A DNA stretch of 64,000 nt from Austropuccinia psidii (taxonomy: Eukaryota; Basidiomycota; Pucciniomycetes; Pucciniales; Sphaerophragmiaceae), in assembly GCA_023105745.1 (NCBI GenBank), contig JALGQZ010000008.1:20893866-20957865 (forward strand). Reading direction: 5' to 3'. The notes beneath the pieces are model-generated. The model worked only from the letters and a program-made list of their open reading frames with translations, had not been told where the DNA came from and did not search any database. Below, one piece after another: positions 32,409 through 44,594 of this stretch. The translations under genes were made by a program, and so were the position numbers. Within the stretch, counting starts at the first letter, position 1, and the number at the start of each line of letters is the position of its first letter.

Positions 32409-34928
32409 TCACCTGAGGAGTTTGGTAGCCTCTGGTATATCTTTTTCCTCTAACCATTCATCTTCACAAGCTGGGTCACTGTACCTAACAAGGTATTCCC
32501 TCACTTTCTTGGTTCTTAATTTTCTTTCTTTAAGAACTTTGGTAATTTTCTTAGTACCAGATGTCTCAATAGGAGGTATAACTTGGGGAATCTTATTCCT
32601 CAAGGGGAATTTTTCAGCATCACTAGATTTATATGGCTTTATCAAGCTCATCGGAAATGTAGGATGCTTATTGATAAGTTCTTCAGATACCTCTATTTCA
32701 ACAGCACTTTCTCCATGGAGGGACATGATAACAAAAGGTTCTGCAAAGGAGTCTTTCATCTTTTTACATCCTTTGCTGTTATTGAAGTTAGTGGTGGATA
32801 CAAGAGCTAGGTCCCCCACTTTGAAATCTGGAGTTGCATGTGATTTATCCCATTTTTCTTTAGCATATGAAAAAGAGTCCTCCATGCACCTTATTGCATG
32901 CTTCCTAGCTTTCTCTAGCATTCCTTTGAAGCTAGCAGCTGTGGGATGTATTTCAATTAAATCTTTCCTCAAGGAATCTTGGGGTAACTTGGGGCTCCAT
33001 CCTTTTTCTAGAATAGCAGGAGTTTGATTGGTACTGGCCTGGATTGATGTTTTATATGCCAATTCCAGTGCTGGAAACAGATTACACCAGTCATGGGTAA
33101 ATCCATCACAATATTTGAATTCAATGCCATATGCACAAAATCTTCTGGCCATGTCCTCTAAGGTTTGGATCATCCTTTCAGCCAAGCCTTCAGTTTGTGG
33201 GTGGTAGGCTGTAGAGAAAGACAGTTTAGTGCCAATTAATTGGTGAAGATTTGTCCATAGTGCTGAAGTGAATTTGGGATCCCTATCACTAATGATATTT
33301 GTAAATATCCCAGTCCATGACACTACTCCATTCCATATCAGAAGAGCTGTATCCATGGCTGTATAATCCTTGTGACATGATAACAAGATTGGAGTTTTAC
33401 TGAATCTGTCCACAATTACTAGGCCAGCATTATAGCTTCTGTCACCCCCTGGTGGTAGTCCAGTTACCAAATCCATGTGGACAATTTCCCAAGGTCTGCT
33501 TGGTTCTTGGATTTTTATCATATTCCCAAGTCTCTTGCCAGTGGATTTATTTGCCTTTTGGCATCTGTCACAGGTTTTGCAATACTCTGAAACATCTTTC
33601 TTCCACATTGGCCACCATATACAGGTCTTCACTTTCTCTCTTGTCCTGTCTTCAGACAGATGTCCTGAAAAGGGGCTATCATGGCATTCTTTCAGTACAA
33701 GATTGATTAATTATCTGTCTACAACTGTCATGACACATGTGTGCTTGGTTCTGTGGGAAATTATACCATCCCTTAGGTGAAATCTTCCTTCATCATAAGA
33801 TTTTTTCCATACTTCATCCAAGGCATGTATTAGAGAGTTGTATTTACAGTCTTTATTAAGTGATTGGCATAAGATGCTACAATTCCTATCTTGGGTGTAA
33901 CTGTTCCTGACTTCTTCAAAGAAGGTATTGTTCAAGTCTGTAACACTTATTCCTTCTATTGGGATCTGTGGTGAAGCTTCTTCTGGCACATAGGCAGGAT
34001 TATCAATGTTATTTGGTAATGGCCATCTGCTCAGTACATCTGCATTCTTATGAATATTCCCATCTTTATGAACAATAGTCATATTTCCCCTGTATTCTTG
34101 TATGGCTATTTGCCATCTGAGCATATGTCTGTTGGGTGTTTTGATATTTAAAAGTGATTTGACAGCTGTACAATCTGTTATCACCTCAAAAACACATCCC
34201 TCTAAGAAGTAGTTCAATTTCTCTAAGGCCCAGACAAGACATAGAAATTCCATTTGACTTGCCCCATATCTGTCTTCAGTTGGTTTGATCTTCCTGGATA
34301 TGAAACATATGGGTCCTTCTACAGGTTTTTAATTTATGATCTGAGCTTGGTGAAGTGCAGCACCTAGCCCATCCCCTGATTCATAAATATACAATTTGAA
34401 AGGCAATTTAAAGTCTGGCATCAGTAAGAGTGAAGCAGTGGTCAAGGCTTCTCTTAGAGACTCAAAAGCTTTGACTCTGTCAACAGTCATTTCAAATACT
34501 GTATCTTTGTCACACAATTTATAAAGTGGTCTTGCTATGGATGCAAAATCTTTAATGTGTTGCCTGTAATATCCTGCAAAATCTAAGAATGACTGAATTT
34601 CCTTCTTATTCTGAGGCATGGGTTTTAGCAATACTTCTGCAACTTTGTTTTTGTCAATTTAAAGGGACAAACCAGATACAACATGTCCTAGTGCTTTAAG
34701 TTCTTTAAATCCAAAATGACATTTCATCAAGGAGATTTTCATGTTTACTGATTGAATTTTTGTCAAAACTCTGGACAATCTGTACATGTGCTCCTCCCAA
34801 GTTTTGGAACAGACAATAATGTCATCAATGTAAATGATTAACCATCCCTCTGAGAGTTCTTCAGGGAAGATTTCATTCATCATTATTTGGAAGTATAAAG
34901 GAGTATTCATACACTCCAGAATGAACAA
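32409..34928 (-). pseudogene. Element C pol, 3' part: RT end, RNase H, integrase, chromodomain
   Basis: One frame runs through four open blocks separated by stops at 34659, 34329 and 33711. It holds the RT box IIYIDDIIVCS, RNase H ([16 protein letters not shown], where a catalytic Asp position is altered, and NADVLSRW), the integrase finger (CDRCQ), the DD35E core ([20 protein letters not shown]) and a chromodomain-like end (EYLVRYSDP ... DEWLEEKDI). The last block, 407 codons, is almost the complete integrase. The function would be copying and integration. It is not functional as a polyprotein. Confidence 0.9.
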
Positions 34929-36018
34929 TAATTCTCAAGTATTTTATTGCTCTTGGTGTTACCACATTTTGGTGGAAACCTTTAAGGGCATTTTCAGTGG
35001 TTATAAACACTGCTTGAGATATCTGAGTGAGGGCAATTTGGCTTTTTGGTATTGGGTATCTGTCTGGAACAGTGTAAGTTTTCAGAGCTCTGAAGTCCCC
35101 AACCATTCTAGATTTTCAATTACGCCATGCCACTATGACTGGTGTAGTTATTTCTACTTCTTCATTGTGGCCTACTTTTCTTATTACACCAAGGTCCAGA
35201 AGTTCTTTGACATGAATTTTTAGAGCTTCTCTTGATTTTGTACTTGCTGGATATGCAGGTCTTCTTAAGAGTGGTGGATAAGGTTTCTCAATGTTAAGAA
35301 TGATTTCAACTTCATGACCAATAATTGCTCCTAGAGGTTCTTTGTCTGAAGCAAATGCTCCTCTGTGGTCATACAAAAGGGAAGAAAGTTCATTTTCCTG
35401 TTTATCAGTCAAATAAAGGCTTATTTCAGCTTCATTTAATTGTTCAGACTTGAATTTCTCTAACTCTAAGTTGACTGGTGATACTTTATTTACTGTAATT
35501 TGTCTTTTAAATGGTAAAAAGGCAAATTTTTGGCGCTTATTGTCTCCAATAGTAAAGTATCTGTCTTTATTGTTATGCAAATCTATCCCATACATGATTA
35601 AATAGTCATTTCCCAATATAAAATAGGTACTAGAGCAATTTTCCATAACAACAAATTCAACTGCGATTCTTAAATTCTCATTTATGTGTGGGAATATGAC
35701 ATTGGTCTCAAAAATTCCTAATTCTTTCATTGGATTACTTGCACTATTGAATTTTATACCATCAATTGGTAAAAATTGGTCTTCAAAATTTGGTACACAA
35801 GTTTTAAGAAAAGATTTTCCAACACAAGAGCAGAAGGCTGCTGGGTCAAGCAAAAGTTTGGTGGGTTTGTTTTCAATCACCACTTCTGTTATACAGGAGT
35901 TTCCAGCTGTATAACCTTTCCCTCTGTTTGGTTTTGTTTTCATAAGTTGTGCATCTTGAACCTTTGATAAATCAAGTTGACCATTGCTCAATTGTGGCAA
36001 GTGGGAATAAGATTCCAT
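34873..36018 (-). pseudogene. Element C pol, 5' part: protease and RT fingers
   Basis: The frame starts MESYSHLPQLSNG and contains the protease motif region, but the active site reads DPAA where B and D have DTGA, so the protease is dead. RT fingers follow (EKPYPPLLRRPAYPAS, VEITTPVIVAW). A stop at 35116 interrupts the fingers, and a frameshift near 34930 separates this part from the RT palm. Confidence 0.88.
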
Positions 36019-36179
36019 GATGTCAAAAGTGGCATTGATATTTTCTATATCTTTTGAAGATTCAGAAAATATGAATGAGTTATCATCTGCATTGTTTTCA
36101 ATTATGTCTTCTTTTTCAAAATCTGCTTCTTTTTCAATGTCAATTTCATTGATTTTCCCCCTTTTTGGACATGCATTGG

Positions 36180-38267
36180 CTAAATGGGTGGTGCTTTGGC
36201 AAATATGGCACTTTCTGATTGTATCTGCAGATTTATACTTAATATTACTAGAATTTTATTTGGGGTTTTTGTCCACAGAATCTTTCCAAGGTGTATTAAA
36301 CCTTTTTTGAGATTCACCCTACTAGAACCAATTTTGGTTCTGGTGGTTACTTCTTCTAATATATTGATAATATCTTCTGCTGAAGATTGTTCAGTAGTCC
36401 TGCTTTTGACAGCATGCTCTAAGTCACCTCCACATTGCCTTAGAATTTTTCTATGGATCATAAATTCTGACATGTCTGGATATAATGCTGTTAATCTGTA
36501 TTTTTGTTGGCAAAACCATGCTAAAGCTTTGTCTTTATCAGCATTAAATTTGGCAGATTGAAAGGCTGTTTCGCCTTTAAACCTCCAAGCATCATTTGCC
36601 CATTTGTTAATGATTTGGGTTTTCCACCAAGTCCAACTCTGGTGTCCATGTGCTTGTCTTATCTTGATGTACCATCTGTGAGCTGATTTGGTAAACAAGG
36701 TGTTAAATCTTGCTGTTACCAATCTGTCTGGTAATTCAAAATCTTCTTTGATCATGTCAATACCTCTAATGAATTCCATATGTTCATACTCTCCTTCACC
36801 ACTGAAGTGAGGCCATTCTTTAAGTTTTGGAACTCCTTTCAAAAGTGCTTGGCCCATTGATGGTTCCAAGTTATGAAAAGGAGTGGATAATTCAATTTTC
36901 AACTGTGAATTATCAGGATCCAATACTTGTGGATTTGGAATTCTTGTGCCCTCATTTCGATTCAGAGGTGTAGACATTCTTGGTAAGGTGTTAAGTATTT
37001 GCTCAATATCATTCATTTTACTGTTGCTACACCTTTGGGAATTTCTCTATTCATGTTGGAAGCCTTGTATTAAATTTATTACTTCAATTTTATGCATTTC
37101 TTCTTTATGTGTCAGTTCTTGCCATAACTCTGTCTGTCTTGTATTATCAGCAGTGACTTGATTCAATTTCATTGATAATTTTGATACTTCTTCTTGTGAA
37201 GTATCAAAACACTTTTTCAAGGCAATGGTATATGTCTTTACTTCAGTAAATGAATTTGAAATGTCATCAAGGACTTTCTTGTTATCTGTTTTGATAATAT
37301 TTATGGCTTGTTTAATTCTTGTTTTAATTATGTAATCAATATTGAATTTAGAATATTTATCTGTTAATTCTTTAATAATGGCAGATTTTTCATTGACTTT
37401 ATTGCCAAAAGAATTATCGTTATTGGAAACTGTAATTGTTCTTAAAACTTTTTCAAAACACATAAGTGTTTCATTAATTTGGCACAGACTCAGGTTGTTT
37501 GTTTTAATGTTGTTACAAATGGTTTCATTTTTATCAGAAAGATGTCTTTTCACGTCATTTATAGCATCATACAATTCTGGGATGGAATCAAATATATCAG
37601 AAATCATTTCTGGAATCTTAATCTGGCTTCCTCCTTCTTCTGTAATTCCATCATGGTTCTGGCCATCTGAAATACATTTTCCATGGCATCCTGCTGAATC
37701 TTTGGAATTCTGTATCCTTGGCTGTAAGATTTTGGGGCTGGTGCTTTCCCTTTGCCCTTGTTTGGAGCTTTTGGCAGCTTTTTCACGTTGGAATTGCTGC
37801 TGCTGGCCACTGGGGCTGTTTTTGGCACTTGCTTTGGTGGTGGAGGGTTGCTTTTCCTCCATTCTAGTGTCAAAAGCATCATCTTTTTCTTCTCCATCAA
37901 TGTATGCCATCCATTGAGCAATTTGCAAGTGTTGGGATGGCCCGGGAATTTTCTCACAGTTAGGTAAGAATTCATGCAATTCTTGCACAGGTCTGCAAGG
38001 ATCTGGTACTCCTTTAATTGAAGTGCATTGCTGTATGCACTGTGGCTGGCTTTGTATATGTCCACAGAGGCTTGTTGTGGCGGTGTAAGCTCTTTTTGAT
38101 GGTAAAATGGTATTACCAGCTTCAGAATGACCCATTTTAGTTGTTTGGAAGTCATCAACTGACCCTTTTCCTTCTGTACCTGATTGGCCTCTGCCATAAT
38201 CACATCTATTACCTTTCTGGGATCTGCTTGAGGGGTTATAGCTGGCTCCTGATCTAGTTGAAGGCAT
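36180..38267 (-). pseudogene. Element C Gag with one stop and a late shift
   Basis: It starts at ATG 38265-38267 (MPSTRSGASYNPSS), inside ORF0 intron 2. The order is a Gln/Ser/Lys-rich N-terminus overlapping ORF0, a long helical region (SKFNIDYIIKTRIKQAINII), a TAG at 37047-37049, then the capsid domain (KEWPHFSGEGEYEHMEFIRG, CGGDLEHAVK). The zinc knuckle KCHICQSTTHLANAC lies in another frame just upstream of the pol block, so a frameshift occurred near 36240. The particle protein is not intact. Confidence 0.88.
37604..38253 (-). CDS. Element C ORF0, exon 3 (overlaps gag)
   Basis: A 650-nt exon, open to its stop, in a frame different from gag. Joined in phase 1 to exon 2 it makes a protein of 282 aa (849 nt with the leader A, a multiple of three). 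Visible parts are a helical region with Cys and Trp (LCKNCMNSYLTVRKF, LLNGWHT), APVASSS, a basic linker (NKGKGKAPAPK) and the C-terminal YRIPKIQQDAMENVF helix ending in MMELQKKEEARLR. The order matches A, B and D. It is uninterrupted although gag-pol of the same copy is broken. The function is not known. Confidence 0.62.
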
Positions 38268-38318
38268 ATTTTATGATTAAAAAGGTTTAAAATAGTAATT
38301 TTACGTCAAAAAACTTAC
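38254..38318 (-). other. Element C ORF0 intron 2 (65 nt), contains the gag ATG
   Basis: The donor AATA|GTAAGT is strong and the acceptor is TCAACTAG|ATCAGG. It is phase 1. The gag ATG (38265-38267) lies 11 bases before the intron end. With retention the exon 2 frame stops at 38287-38289, about 20 bases before the gag ATG. Confidence 0.6.
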
Positions 38319-38516
38319 TATTGGCCAAATTCTTAGCTTTCTGAAGGGTATTAATTATGTCCAAGTTGATCAATTCAGAAGATATTGGTTCAGGTTGAAT
38401 ATTCTGAGTCACAATAATTGTACTATTATCGTCAGAATTAACAGTACTGGCAGGAACAATGCTGGTTACTGATGAGGCTGTTTCAATGTTTTCTTGTCTT
38501 ACCACGTTGTCAGACA
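38319..38516 (-). CDS. Element C ORF0, exon 2
   Basis: It starts TG after acceptor GATTAATTTTAG|. With A38594 of the leader it begins MSDNVVRQENIETASS. It is Ser/Thr/Val/Ile-rich, 198 nt, and ends at a strong GTAAGT donor. There is no in-frame ATG without splicing of the leader intron. Confidence 0.58.
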
Positions 38517-38593
38517 CTAAAATTAATCAAAAAGCCAATTAATTAAGTAAAAAAAAGGTTATTTCAAAAAAGAATTAAAAATATAAGCCTCAC
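38517..38593 (-). other. Element C leader intron (77 nt)
   Basis: The candidate donor is TTATAA|GTGAGG and the acceptor is TTTTTGATTAATTTTAG|TG. The A before the donor and TG after the acceptor would create ATG. The donor is plausible but not the only GT in this AT-rich leader. Confidence 0.45.
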
Positions 38594-38724
38594 TTATAAT
38601 ATAAAAAAGATTATTTTTTATGGCTTTTTTTTTGATTATAAGTATTTTTTTATATGTTTTTGAATTTTTCAATATAAGAAAAAAGATTAAAAAAGAGTAA
38701 AAAAATATGTCACAGGTAAAATAT

Positions 38725-38742
38725 CATGGCTGGGCCCCCAAA
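38725..38742 (-). promoter_or_regulatory. Element C primer-binding-site-like motif
   Basis: The minus strand reads TTTGGGGGCCCAGCCATG just inside the 5' LTR, close to the A and B motif. Confidence 0.65.
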
Positions 38743-40565
38743 TGTAAGGTGTGGATATGAAACTTTGATTAAAATTCAAGTACTTTTCCTGTCCTCAAAA
38801 TTTGTATAAGGTAAAAATCAATTAAAAATAGTAAGAAATATTATTTTGAAGAGAAGACACACCAATTTTATTGTTTATAATTTTATTAGTATAAAACAAT
38901 AATGTTATAAAAATTGATTGTTTTACCAACAATAAAAATTGATCCAAAAAATACTCTACAAGAGATATTTTAAGGCTACAAAGGAAATTTCTTCAAGAGC
39001 AATTTCAATTGGAATTAATTGAGAAAAGAACTGCAAGCAATTAATTAAAGAACAAAGTCTTTAAAAAGAATATTAAAGAGAAAACATGCCCAAAAGTGAC
39101 CAGAGTGAATTTGGAAACAAAGTGACAAAGTTTACAGTGATGAAAGATGCTTTAATTCACTTTTGGGGTGGTTCAGGGGTAAAAATGATTATAAGAGTTA
39201 CAAACAATGATTATAATGATTTTTTCACGTGGTTAAAAGGATTAAAATGATTTCAAAATGGTGGTTGGAATCTTCTATTGATTGGTTTAACAGTGTTTAA
39301 GCTAATTAAAAAAGGAAAAGATTCTAACATGAAGAGAAAAGTGGGGCAAAGAAGACATTCTTTTATAGCCACCAATTTTCTTACTCCAAAAGTCAAATTT
39401 ACTCTTGTCAGTCGTGGGAAACAGTCTTATAACAGAAAAGCCAATTATGGCATCATTGAACCCTGGTTTGGACCAAAAAAGGGGTGGTTTAAGCCATTTT
39501 TAGCCATTTTAGACCCTTAAATCAGCCATTACTATAGCAATAACTGGTCTAGAGCCTTAAAGACACGTCAGAATGTGTGTAAGAGACGTAGAAACCAGTT
39601 CAAACTTTTTTTTCTAAGTTTGTTTTATCTTGAGGGTAGTGTTACCCTCTTGGCAACAGCTAAAACTACCCCAGTTGGTATCAAAACCTCATCATCAATT
39701 GAGTTCACAGACCCTGTAACTCAATTCCAGGCCAAAAGTGATGAACCTTTGCATGAATTTTGACATCCCACGCCTGTCAGAAAGGATTTTGGGGGTCTGG
39801 CTCCCCCTTAGAGCTAGAGTTCCTTTTCTCCGCCAATTTTAATCTTTCCAATTTATTTTTACCTTTAATTCCTCATCATGTATTATACTTATAATTTACA
39901 TATGTAATTCAATTGAATTGTACAGTATAATACAGTATTAATTGACACCTCATATGTAAATCAAAGTTCACTTATGTAATACACACGCACATTTTGACAT
40001 TTCAATTGAATTCAATTGAAAATACTTCAATTCCTCATAACTTCTAAACTAAACACAACACCTCAATTTTAACACAAAAATTGATGGTTAACACCACATG
40101 TGGTGTGAATTAAATTAAAGTTTTGAGGATCTTTAACTTTTGTATTGAAAATACTAAAAACTTAATTTAAGCTTATTTAGAGTTTAGTTACAAGAATTTC
40201 ACTCAGAGGTGACCCCACCTGATTTTTTATGAGGAATCCAATGGTGAAATAATTTCTACATGTTTCTTTATTGGATAAAAAGTTATAATAATTTTTATTT
40301 AACTTTTTTCCAAGTTTAAGTAATTTCTTACAATTTTATTAAAAATTCATTTTTACTTAATTTTTACAAGTATAAATGTAATTTTACAATTTCAAAATTT
40401 AAAGTAATTTTATTTTTAAATTAAATTTTTAATTTTGACTACAATTTTATATTTATATTTTCATTTTTATTTTAATAATATAAATAAATTTGTTTTGTTT
40501 ATTCTTATATGTTAATTTTGTATTTGTGGTCTTTTGGGTATATGAAATTACCTCTAAGGCTCTCA
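38743..40565 (-). repeat. Element C 5' LTR
   Basis: 1823 bp from TGTAAGGTGTGG to a slightly changed end GGCTCTCA. It matches 30525-32348 closely. The coding-like tract and PBS-like motif recur at 39575-39801. Confidence 0.92.
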
Positions 40566-40913
40566 AGAATTCTCAAGAAAACACCCAGTATTCCCAGTAA
40601 GTTTGGTCAAACCCTACTTCCAAAAATGAGAGGATAAGCTCCCCTCCAGGAACAAGACCCACACCCCACAAGACATAGTGGAAGTGGAAGACTACCCTGG
40701 CCCTGTTAGGAAGATCATTGAGACCAGGAATATCAGTATGAATGGCAAAAACCAGAGACAATACGTAGTCAGATTCAAGACCCAGACAGCAGATAAGGAT
40801 AGATGGTTGGCAGAGGATACCATAAAAGATGGTAAGCTGCACCTGAGAAGATTCAGCGCCTCTAGGAGGACTGAACAGTCCAATCAATGATGAGACTTTT
40901 TTGAGGAATGGTA
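40566..40913 (+). pseudogene. A0 pol tail: integrase end and chromodomain
   Basis: After the AGAAT duplication (40566-40570) the A0 integrase tail resumes. It includes a chromodomain-like block open from 40678 to 40890 (QYVVRFKTQTADKDRWLAED). A decayed purine tract (TTTGAGGAATGGTA) precedes the 3' LTR. It is continuous with 30524 once C is removed. Confidence 0.85.
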
Positions 40914-41840
40914 TGTCAGACTGTGACTCAAAGCCAGAGCACAAGCATGACAGCCAAAAACAATAAAACAATGGTAAAGCAAAATAGCACCAAAACATGG
41001 AACTGATCCAAACCAGCTCATAAGGTTTCAAAATCAATAGGAACCTCACCCCTTTCTAAATAAACAACTCCCATAATCATAGGACAAATAGTAACAAAGT
41101 TATTCAAGCTAAAAGCAGCAGCTGAGAATAAATCTTCAATTTTACCTCTCATATAAAATCCAGAGAAAGAGGCTTAACCCCATCAAATGGGTGTTAAATT
41201 TAAACCTCTCAATTAGGGCTATCCAATGGTACTAGCCAAATTGAGCCAGCACCAAAACAACAGTTGTTATGGCCAAAATAAAGCCAAATGAGGGTGAATA
41301 AAATATTCACTCACATCCAACTTCTACAGTTTCAGTGTGAGATACCTCAAGTGAGGCCTTTTTGGAAAGAGCACAATCAGGGATATCTGATTGTGCCATC
41401 CATCCCTCCATAGCTCAACGAGAAAAAAATATATGGGGCAAACAAGTTCCATACAGATTTGGAGAAAATTATATAATAAGCATACTAAATGACGTACCAT
41501 TGTGTATATCACATCCAGCGCTACTCAATGAACCACCTTTGAGCTCAATATCTCATAAACTGACAAAGGTATGGCAGCTTTAAGGTCAAAATACTGCAGT
41601 TTGGTCAATCCACCTTTACTGTGGGATGCTTTCCCATAAATTTTATTATGAGGTGTTAAAAAGATGAAGAAGCTTGTTCATACTTCAAATCCTCATGTTA
41701 AATTCAATACTGGGGTCTCATACAGGTTCTTTAAAGCATTTCAAGAATCATACAGGTTAGAAGAAGGCTGTGTGGTCCCCCAATGAAAACTTGCCAAATG
41801 TGGTTCTAAAACCACATCTGAGCCCAATACAGAGTATACA
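40914..41840 (+). repeat. A0 3' LTR, first part
   Basis: It starts TGTCAGACTGTGACTC and follows the family-A LTR with many substitutions and small gaps. ACGCGT is lost here. It ends with ATACA, the left duplication of B, and continues at 52526. Confidence 0.88.
41836..41840. repeat. Target-site duplication of B, left (ATACA)
   Basis: ATACA precedes the B LTR and recurs at 52521-52525. Confidence 0.93.
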
Positions 41841-43849
41841 TGTGAGCCTTTGAGATATGACCACATACCCAATAAGGTCACAAAAAACATTAAGAATAAT
41901 TATACCTTTAATATAATTATACTAAAATTACTTAGAATAATTATACATTAAAAATAATTACTTAAATATACAAAAAATACCATAAATTGGTACAAAAATT
42001 GGTTTAACTTAAAAACCAATGAATCAACATGTAAAATAAATTATACCATTGGATTCCTCATGGGAAAATACACATATACCATTTTTATGGCATATCTGTA
42101 AAGTCAATATTTAATGAATTATAATGTATAATACCTTATAGAAACCATAAAACCCTATTTATCTCAGGAACTAATGAAGCAACATGTGAAATAAATTGTA
42201 CCAGTGGATTCCCCACAAAAATCCACACATAAAACAATTAATAAGCTAATTCCCAAAGTCAATACTTACGGAATTAACCCGAATATATGCACTTTTTTGG
42301 TCAACGCATATATTCAAGGATCATAGCTAATATCTCCTAAACTGAACCAAAGATAAAGTTACCACGTAATTACTGTCAGAACACAGATATGAACTTTATT
42401 TTACAAATTATAAACAAGGTTAAAACCTATGATGAAATATTGATAAAAATCAACAGAGCTGTTGACCACTTTGTTGTGAAAGTGGTCCAAACTTAAAAAA
42501 AAAGTATACAGTTGGATTCTACTAGTTCATTGGTGAAGAATGATGTAATTTTTATTATTAAATTGAGGGTATAACCCCCTGAAATCAAGGTTTGAAGTTT
42601 AAAATATTGAATTTCGACAGAAAAGATGAGTTACAAGAAAAATCATCAAAATTAGAGTTTTGATGATGTAATGAAAAGCTCTTGGCAGCATAATAAGGTT
42701 ATGCCAGGCTATCAGAATTCAATCTCTGAATTGCTGTAGCGTGTAAATCTTAAACGTTATTGAAGATCAAAGTTTGAGCTTAAATTGAGCAGTTATGATC
42801 ACCTACTGTAGCCTTAAATTAAGTTTAACAGTCATAAGAGTGATAAAATTGGTGAATACTATGAGTTTATGATTAAAACTAATAAAATCCACGAAATTTG
42901 GGTTTCTGCCAAGCCTCTGATGTCATCAAACTTAGAGTTATAGTGATAACTCTAAATAATGGTGTAATAATGATGTAATATGGTTTGATCATGATGTAAT
43001 CACCCTCAAACCTTAAAATATTGATCAATTCCAGTGAATATGATCAGTAAACGTCTACTAGAAGCCTGTTGGACTCTAGGAGGGAGGTTTTTACTTTAAA
43101 TAGAGCTCTTTTTACTCTGTTTTCCCCTCAGACGCATCAAAAACATTAAATCAATTAAATCAAAAGGTAATTTCTTTATTCTTTATATATAAAAGCATTA
43201 TATTATGAAAGACCAAAGACCTCCTTGCTATAATCATCTATTTTGACATCATTAAATCATTTATTTAATTGTTTTTGTTAAAAATCTCTCTAAAACTCAT
43301 TTCCACGTAAAAATCCAGAATAATTTGTAATTTTCTTTATTTTTATTGTAAATACAATTTGAAAAAGTTGTATTTATATTTTTTGGCGTAAAATACTTCA
43401 AAATTATTATATTAAGTGTTAAAAGTAGGTTATTTTCTCTTATTATAATAATTTCTGTATTATTACTCTCTTAATAAATCTTTAATTAATATAAATAGTA
43501 TTTATATTAATTCATAACTTTAATATTAGTAATATTATTGTTATTAATTGTTTTTTATTAATAAAAAACAATTTCTTACGCCTTTATTATTTGTTGGTAA
43601 CAATAATAAAGAGCTTTTTAATATATTAATTATTTTATATTAATATATTTAATTACTATATTATATTTCCATAATATAAATTATATTATTATATTTGTTT
43701 AATAATATAATTATTTTACGCCATAATAATAATAATTATTTATTATTATTATATTTTTAATCTTATTTATTCAATTTATAAGGACATTCAGAGTACAATA
43801 AGTAATAAATTAGTAATTTTTACTTATTGTTTCATAGTCAAACCTTACA
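41841..43849 (+). repeat. Element B 5' LTR
   Basis: 2009 bp from TGTGAGCC to CCTTACA. Compared with the 3' LTR it lacks about 18 bp near 42340 and has scattered substitutions. Very AT-rich in its last 700 bp. Confidence 0.95.
43095..43103 (+). promoter_or_regulatory. TATA-like box in B 5' LTR
   Basis: TTTAAATAG stands before GAGCTCTTTTTACTC, a block that is also kept in the diverged E LTR. It is the best candidate for the B core promoter. Confidence 0.35.
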
Positions 43850-43867
43850 TTTGGGGGCCTGGCCGTG
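43850..43867 (+). promoter_or_regulatory. Element B primer-binding-site-like motif
   Basis: TTTGGGGGCCTGGCCGTG immediately follows the LTR, identical in its core to family A although the LTRs are unrelated over most of their length. Confidence 0.7.
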
Positions 43868-44058
43868 ATATTTACTTAAAAGACCTTTAAAAAGATTCTA
43901 TTTGGGTTTCTCCAATAATAAATTATATTTATAATCATAAAATTATATAATAATTTTATATTTTATTGATTTTAAAAGCTATTGAGGCATTTGGAAAGCA
44001 ATTGTACTGTCTTACACATGGTTTTTCACATCCTTAGACTTGCAAGAACTTTCTTTGA

Positions 44059-44358
44059 GTGACTCTAGTGATTAAAAGAGATATTTTATAAATTAAAAAT
44101 AATTTTATTATAATTTAATTTTATAAGAATCATATTCATTTTTTATTTTATTCTTTAAAAATATAAAAAATATAAAAAAAAAATATTAAAAAATATTAAA
44201 AACCAATAAAAAAAAAGTTATTTTTATTCATTTTTATTCATTTCTTTATTTATTTCAATTTTTTTAAGATATAAAGCAATTTCTACTTGGAAAATTGCCA
44301 TATCTTGCCAAAAATAACACTTCTTATATAAAGACTTATATTTATTTGTCTTTTTTAG
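44059..44358 (+). other. Element B leader intron, candidate (300 nt)
   Basis: The acceptor TTTGTCTTTTTTAG|TG at 44358/44359 is strong. The donor CTTTGA|GTGACT at 44058/44059 is weaker but conserved in D (CTTTGA|GTTACT). The join would create ATG. Other GT sites exist. Confidence 0.4.
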
Positions 44359-44508
44359 TGTTTGAAGATAACCCAACAGAAGACAACCAAGCTACTGTTG
44401 AGAGGTTGGTGGAAGAAACTTGTCAAAGTTCTCCAACACCAGTTATCACCAAAAGAAAGAAAGCTAAGAAATTAGACTTTCCAGGACCCACCATTCAAGA
44501 CTCTGAAG
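44359..44508 (+). CDS. Element B ORF0, exon 2
   Basis: It starts TG after the acceptor. With the leader A it gives MFEDNPTEDNQATVERL and runs to the donor GAAG|GTGAGC. It has acidic then basic stretches (TKRKKAKKLDF). 150 nt, phase 1. Placement and junction types match A and C. Confidence 0.5.
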
Positions 44509-44594
44509 GTGAGCACCTCTTTTATAATTGCCATAAAAGAATTTTTATTCTAAAATACTTTTATGTTTTCTTATTCTTTAATTATGACTACCAG
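44509..44594 (+). other. Element B ORF0 intron 2 (86 nt), contains the gag ATG
   Basis: The donor is GTGAGC and the acceptor is TTATGACTACCAG|AAGAGG. The gag ATG at 44584-44586 lies 8 nt before the intron end. Removal shifts translation to the ORF0 frame. Confidence 0.55.

Larger units (their letters stand above)
30525..40565 (-). mobile_element. Element C: full-length Ty3/Gypsy retrotransposon, decayed
   Basis: LTRs of 1824 and 1823 bp flank primer site, ORF0, gag, pol and polypurine tract. It is related to B but forms its own family. gag has one in-frame stop and a shift before the zinc knuckle. pol has one frameshift near 34930 and stops at 35116, 34659, 34329 and 33711. The protease active site is mutated. 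ORF0 is uninterrupted. It inserted in A0 pol in the opposite orientation. Confidence 0.93.
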
